DNA from: Bimuria novae-zelandiae CBS 107.79
Lineage: Eukaryota; Ascomycota; Dothideomycetes; Pleosporales; Didymosphaeriaceae
Direction of reading: 5' to 3'
DNA: 64,000 nt
Assembly: GCA_010015655.1 (NCBI GenBank)
Contig: ML976682.1
Coordinates: 1 to 64,000, forward strand
Shown here: positions 59,162 through 64,000 of the stretch, one piece after another
Position numbering within the stretch: the first letter of the stretch is position 1
How the letters are laid out: every line of letters begins with the position of its first letter
Made by a program: the position numbers and the translations under genes
The notes under the pieces: generated by a model
Told to the model about the DNA's origin: nothing
Databases searched by the model: none
What the model saw: the letters and a program-made list of their open reading frames with translations, nothing else

Positions 59162-59978
59162 CTACCCCCTCCTTTATAACTTACAGATAGTCCCTTATTT
59201 ATACTATATATAAATTATTTCGCGCGTTTTAGCTCTTTCCGGCAATTAGCATAGTTAGTAATATTATAGTAATAATTATAACTTTACTAATTAGTTAATT
59301 TTTATTTATTTTATTTTGCTAGTTGTGCGCGTAGCTACCTAAACAGGACTATTTTTAAAGTAGCTACGTAATTATATTACATGCCTATATAATATAATTT
59401 TATAAGTATTTATAAGTAAGGGGTCGCTCTTTTTTATAAATAAATAGAGCTACAATTAGCAAGGTATAAAAAGGTAGATTTTAAAAACTTTATTCTTTCT
59501 TCATTAACCTATAATAATTTAATTTTATTAAGTATTTAAGTCTATCTTTGAGGTGTTCGTGCTACTAATAACTATTTTAGTTTATAATACCTATTTATAC
59601 TCCTCCTAAAGTGCTTTTAAAAGTATACTAAGTTATTTATTTACGCTATGTGGGTGCGTTTAGTTATAATAATATATTTAATTATAAGTTCTCTAAGCTA
59701 TTTTTTAAAAAGTGTAACTACTATATCTCTTAAAATAAAAAGTATAACCCTGTAAGTATAATAATTCTAATTTTAGTTTACTTTAATAATAGATTAGGTA
59801 GGTGCCTAACTTTATAGAGTCTAAATTTTAGACTTTTAAAAGGGTCTTATAAGGTTAAGAGAGGGCTAGTAAGGAGGACGCTGCTAACCTCTAACCCGCG
59901 CTTAATAAGGCTACGAAGGACCTAGGCATAATTATGCAGGTTACCTAGGCAGGTAAGGCTAGGCTAACTTCTATAGAA

Positions 59979-60179
59979 TTGCTGCTTACGCAGTATTCTA
60001 CTTCTGTGCGGGTGGAGGATTGTTTGCGACGTGTGGAGGAGGCAGTAGATGATCTTTATGACACTATAAGGACGGCTTTGGAGGGGGGTCGGGGGAAGGG
60101 AAAGGGTAAGGGGAAGGGGAGGGCGCCTACTACCCTTAAAGGTACTTTACTTAAGCCCTCTAATTTAGATAAGGAGTAG
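59979..60179 (+). pseudogene. undamaged ORF island, coiled-coil and Gly/Lys-rich, unknown
   Basis: A plus-strand open stretch of 66 codons whose frame continues upstream for at least 35 codons, past TAG and TAA codons, to about 59845. It codes an acidic amphipathic helix (V-E-D-C-L-R-R-V-E-E-A-V-D-D-L) then a G-K-G-K-G-K-G-R basic tail. Base composition is normal while both flanks are AT-rich. It lies antisense to the minus-strand gypsy. No family is recognised; it could be the end of a gag-like or accessory ORF. Confidence 0.4.
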
Positions 60180-62602
60180 AATTTTTTTTTTCTTTTTTTT
60201 TATACTATTAAAATTTAAAACTTTTAGGCCTGCTACTTTATTCCTTACTTTTATAAATAAATCTACTAACTTAATGCCTTTAGAGGTCTAAGGTAATTTA
60301 AATACTTATTATAAAATTATCTTAACTTATAGGGGGCTCCTATAAAGTTTATTATAAGATACTATACTAGATCTAGGTTATATCTTACCTACTTAACTCT
60401 ATATTTAAGGGTATTTTAAGATAGCTTATTAGCTAAGATCTCCTTAACTTCCTATTTTTTTACTCTATTAATAGGAATACCTAGCGGTTTTAGAGCTTCT
60501 TATTCTAGTAGTAGGTCTTAAAGATTTATATAAAGGAGATTTAGAGCAAAGACATTATAGATTTAGGACCCTAAAGGAAGTTTATGTCTATATAAGTAAC
60601 TAACTTATTTTATTACTTTAAAAAGGCCCTTCTACTTATTAAATAGCTTTTAATTAGGTCTTAATACCGCAAGGTTGCGAGCGTCTAAGTAAACTATATT
60701 ATTAACTTTTTAATTAACTATGTAATAGTGTTAATTAATTATAAATTATATTTAGTTTTATACTTATTTTATATTTTCCTTTATTAGCTACTAAGCGGCA
60801 TGTATTTATTTAGCTAGTAATTAAGTATTTTTAATATTTAAACAATCCTAGGGCTTAGTAAATAAGGTAGGATTCTAATCCTAACTTTAACAGGGTTTAG
60901 AGCTATATAGAATCTAGTAGGGTAATATGCTAATAGTTAAATAGGGTAGAGTGACCTGCGCTCGATTGATTAGGGGTAAAAGTAAACTCTAGTTATCTTA
61001 GTAGTAGGATACGAAGGGGCGTAGCCTCTAGTTAATATACTTATTTATGATTTCTGTCTAGCTATTTATCTCTTTATAGTACGCGGTAGATAGCTTCACT
61101 TTAATGCCTATAATCTAATAAAACTCTAATTAGAATATAGAAATAAACTAAGGACCTTAATTAGAAATAATAGACTCTAGAGTGTGTCTAAATTAGTATA
61201 CTTATTATACGAACAAGTTAGCTATTTCGTAGGTATTAATTAATTTATAGCAAGAAATAGATACTACTTATTTAAATAGATAATTAATAACTACTATAAT
61301 CTAATTATATTTAGCCTTATTATTAAGAAATTTTTTAAAGTCGATGCATAGATATTGCATAGGCCTATTAGAGATAGGTAATAGATATAAAAACTCTAAA
61401 GTGGGAGTCTGCCTTAGGTATGCACGTTAATAGGGAATATAGTTTTATATATACTGCTTATAGGTAGCTTCTATTCCCTTCTAGTAGTACTTTTAAGAGA
61501 GCAATTAGTAGGTTTTTGTATAACTTAGATAAGCCGTTAACTTCTAATCATGGATTTCCCAGATAAGGCGGGTATATAGAGTAGATTTGGGAGGGACGTA
61601 CAGTCTGTTATTATATAGAATAAGACTATTATAAATTTAATATTTCTCTAGTAGGGACTAGCGTTTTATAATAAATCTAAGATAGTTCTCCTATAGCAAG
61701 GCTTTAATAAGTTAATAAAAATCTAGACTTATAATATTTTTATTAGTTAATAAAATAAACACGTTGACTTTGGCATTAAACTTCTTAATATAGGTCTAGG
61801 CCAGGTTAGAGTTAATTTAGAGGTTAAGTTAATAGGGCCCTAAAAATACTTAGTTATAATTATTATTTTAAATAGCCCTAAGGTCTATAAGATCTTATTT
61901 TTATTAATTTAAAATATTAGCTCTAGCGTTGCTTTTACCTAGCGTGTATTTAATCTAGAAGTTAAACAAGAATAGCATTTCGTACTAGCAAACTTAATAA
62001 GTATTAAGGACCTTAGTAGTTATAAAGTATTCTAAAGATTAATAATCTAAAAGAACTTAAATTATAGTTTAGATAGAAGCAAGTTCTGCGCGCTACTTAA
62101 TAAAGGTAGTAATAATAGTAAATAATTCCTTATTATAAATCTTTTAGTTTAGTTTAGATCTAGTTAGGACATAACTATAGAATGCCACTAGTTAAACTTT
62201 TCTATCTAGATATTCTTAGGATAGTACTTTTATAATTACTTTATCTAATGCGTCTGTTTCTACCCTAGTAAGTAGTTTAGGATTAAAGTAATAGAGGGTA
62301 GGGATAGCCAGTAACGCCTGTTTAATTTACTAAAAGGCCACTTTACACTCTAAACTTTATTTAAATAAGACCTAAGGGCTTTATAAGGTACTAATAGGCT
62401 TTATAATACAAGAGAAATCCTTAATAAATTACTAATAAAACCTAATAAATCTAAGAAACAACTTTACACCTATTATAGTTATAGGGGCTTTCTAGTTCTG
62501 TAGTGCTTCTACCTTGGCTGGATCTACCTCCATACTAGTATTGGTAAGGATATAACCTAGGTATCGGGTCCGAGTCACATGGAATTCACTTTTAAGGATG
62601 TC

Positions 62603-62825
62603 TGTAACGAGGTAGGCACGGTCGAACACGTGGCCTTCTCTCGCTTATAGAGGTTCCGGCTAGGCTAGGATCAAACACTAGCGCTAGTGGCTGACCCTAG
62701 CATATCCTATATATATTATACTATACGAGTAATACTTGGCTTAAGTATTCTCGTGCGTACCTTTTGGTGCAGGTGAGGAAGTCACATAGTATTGGCTTAG
62801 TAAGCGGGGCGCTTACCTCATTACA
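62603..62825. repeat. solo LTR (223 bp) inside gypsy RT
   Basis: The ends TGTAACGAGGTAGGC and GCTTACCTCATTACA are inverted repeats of 15 bp with two transitions. Flanks are ATGTC on both sides (62598-62602 and 62826-62830). Removing the insert and one duplication rejoins the RT frame (V-D-I then L-K-S-E-F). It is markedly GC-richer than the host element. Confidence 0.88.
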
Positions 62826-64000
62826 ATGTCGACTTGGAGGCTAGCTTTCTAGAGATAATCTAATACCTTCTAAACGTGCTTAATGTGTTCTTCGACGGTG
62901 TTAGAATAGATAAGGATGTTATCTAGGTACGTAATATAAAAGTTATTAAAATAATTAATAAGAACGTTATTTATATATTACTAGTAAGTAGTTAGTCTAT
63001 TATATAACCTAAAAGGTAATACCTTGTACTTATAAGTTCTATATTAAGTCTAAAACGTAGTGTACTCTTCTAATTTAGGATCTATACGAATTTTATTAAA
63101 GGTAGCTTAAATATTAAATTTAGTAAATATCTTAGCCTTCGAGGGGCAAGCTAAAAGTTTATTAATTCTTAAAATTAGGTAGGAGTCCTTTTAGGTTAGA
63201 AGGTTAAGTTTATAATAGTTTATATATATTTAAAAATCTCTATTCAGCTTTTATACAGAAGGATGGGAGACGCGAAAGGGCTTTAACTATGCTTAATAAA
63301 TCCCTTTTAAAGATATTCTAGAACGTACTTTTTAATAGCCTCTAGTTCTTCTAGACTAGATTTATATAGAGGACTATAGTTATTTAGAAGGGGTTTAGTA
63401 AGTATAATTTTATAATTATATAGTTAATGCGTAGGCAGCTTATTAGCCGTAGTCTTACTAAACATATCCTAATACTAATAGTATATCTAGGAAAGTTATT
63501 CTTTAATAAAATAAATATTTTTAAGATTTTTAGCGTGGTGTTAAGTTTATATATAGTCTAACAGGCGTTTAATTTCGTACAAAGAAGTAGTAAAGAATTT
63601 ATTAACTAGCTTTTTTATATTAAAGTAAAAGGCGTTTACTAAGATAAGAGTAATTATAGGTATTTGCATCGCCTGCGGAGCAGATATAGAATAAGCAAGT
63701 TTTAAAGTAGAATTTTAAAAAATTAGGGATACTGTCTTCCTACTTAGAGGGAGAGGATAAGGCAGTCGAATAAGGCTTTTAATATAATTAACTATAGGGC
63801 TATGCTTTATCTAATATTATTCCTATTCTTATAGGATATCCTAGCGACGAATGTCTTACTACACCTTTAAGTTCTAAATTAGCTATTCTAGCTATATTAA
63901 GATAGTTTTAGAGGGATCGTAGGTCTTAGAATACTTTATTAGCTATAAAATCTAATTCTACTTTATATCTAATTAAAGCTTAAAGCGCTTAAGCTATTAA

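Larger units (their letters stand above)
59162..64000 (-). mobile_element. second minus-strand Ty3/gypsy relic, runs off window
   Basis: RT lies on the minus strand at about 62480-63250: Y-L-D-N-I-L-I-Y-S-N-T-V-E-E-H (about 62900-62940), then, beyond an inserted solo LTR, S-E-F-H-V-T-R-T-R-Y-L-G-Y-I-L. The sequence differs from the gypsy at 53-59 kb, so it is another family. Integrase-like order would lie at 60.2-62 kb, and gag beyond the window. Interior is saturated with stops except for islands. Confidence 0.7.

Overview
The window comes from a filamentous ascomycete. Short GT-AG introns of about 41-70 bp with internal CTAAC/CTGAC-type branch sites, an Ecm33-type GPI protein, a fungal-type secondary-metabolite gene set and transposons damaged by C-to-T / G-to-A changes (CpA to TpA, the RIP pattern) all support this. 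The alternation of gene islands with long AT-rich transposon blocks resembles AT-isochore genomes of Dothideomycetes (Pleosporales). That last placement is inference.

Layout. (1) 1-1452: edge of an apparently intact Ty1/copia element, minus strand, with an open gag, a half-tRNA primer site and a 213-bp LTR. (2) 2.0-19.7 kb: a compact metabolic gene cluster of six genes: a stand-alone NRPS-like adenylation domain, an AKT2-type alpha/beta hydrolase, an MCT-type MFS transporter, a MIO-type aromatic amino acid ammonia-lyase/aminomutase, a DMATS prenyltransferase carrying an in-frame stop, and a cytochrome P450. A 5.5-kb RIP-damaged copia element (5 bp target duplication, identical LTRs) and a solo LTR sit in the promoter shared by the hydrolase and the transporter. 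A hAT-type MITE sits in front of the adenylation gene. (3) 19.9-31.8 kb: transposon block with a Tc1/mariner element, a solo LTR with a 22-bp minisatellite, a second RIP-damaged copia and a Fot1/pogo element. (4) 32.5-43.8 kb: a housekeeping island with ECM33-like, MAG1-like DNA glycosylase, QCR7-like complex III subunit, a mitochondrial NAD+/pyrimidine-type carrier, and a candidate gene built of repeated exon-intron modules. (5) 43.9-64 kb: an AT-rich graveyard with a full-length Ty3/gypsy nested in an older LTR pair, a solo LTR, and two minus-strand gypsy relics, one split by a further solo LTR.

How the genes may work together (inference). The MIO enzyme would supply a cinnamate-type or beta-amino acid unit, the adenylation domain would activate an acid, the DMATS would have prenylated an aromatic acceptor, the P450 and hydrolase would tailor the product, and the MFS protein would export it. 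The stop codon in the prenyltransferase, the adenylation protein that ends without a carrier domain and the transposon-split promoter suggest that the pathway is reduced or decaying in this strain.

Exon models were built by hand from splice signals, reading-frame continuity and family motifs. Total coding lengths divide by three for every multi-exon model listed with fixed ends. Functions are by family recognition only; no database search was run.
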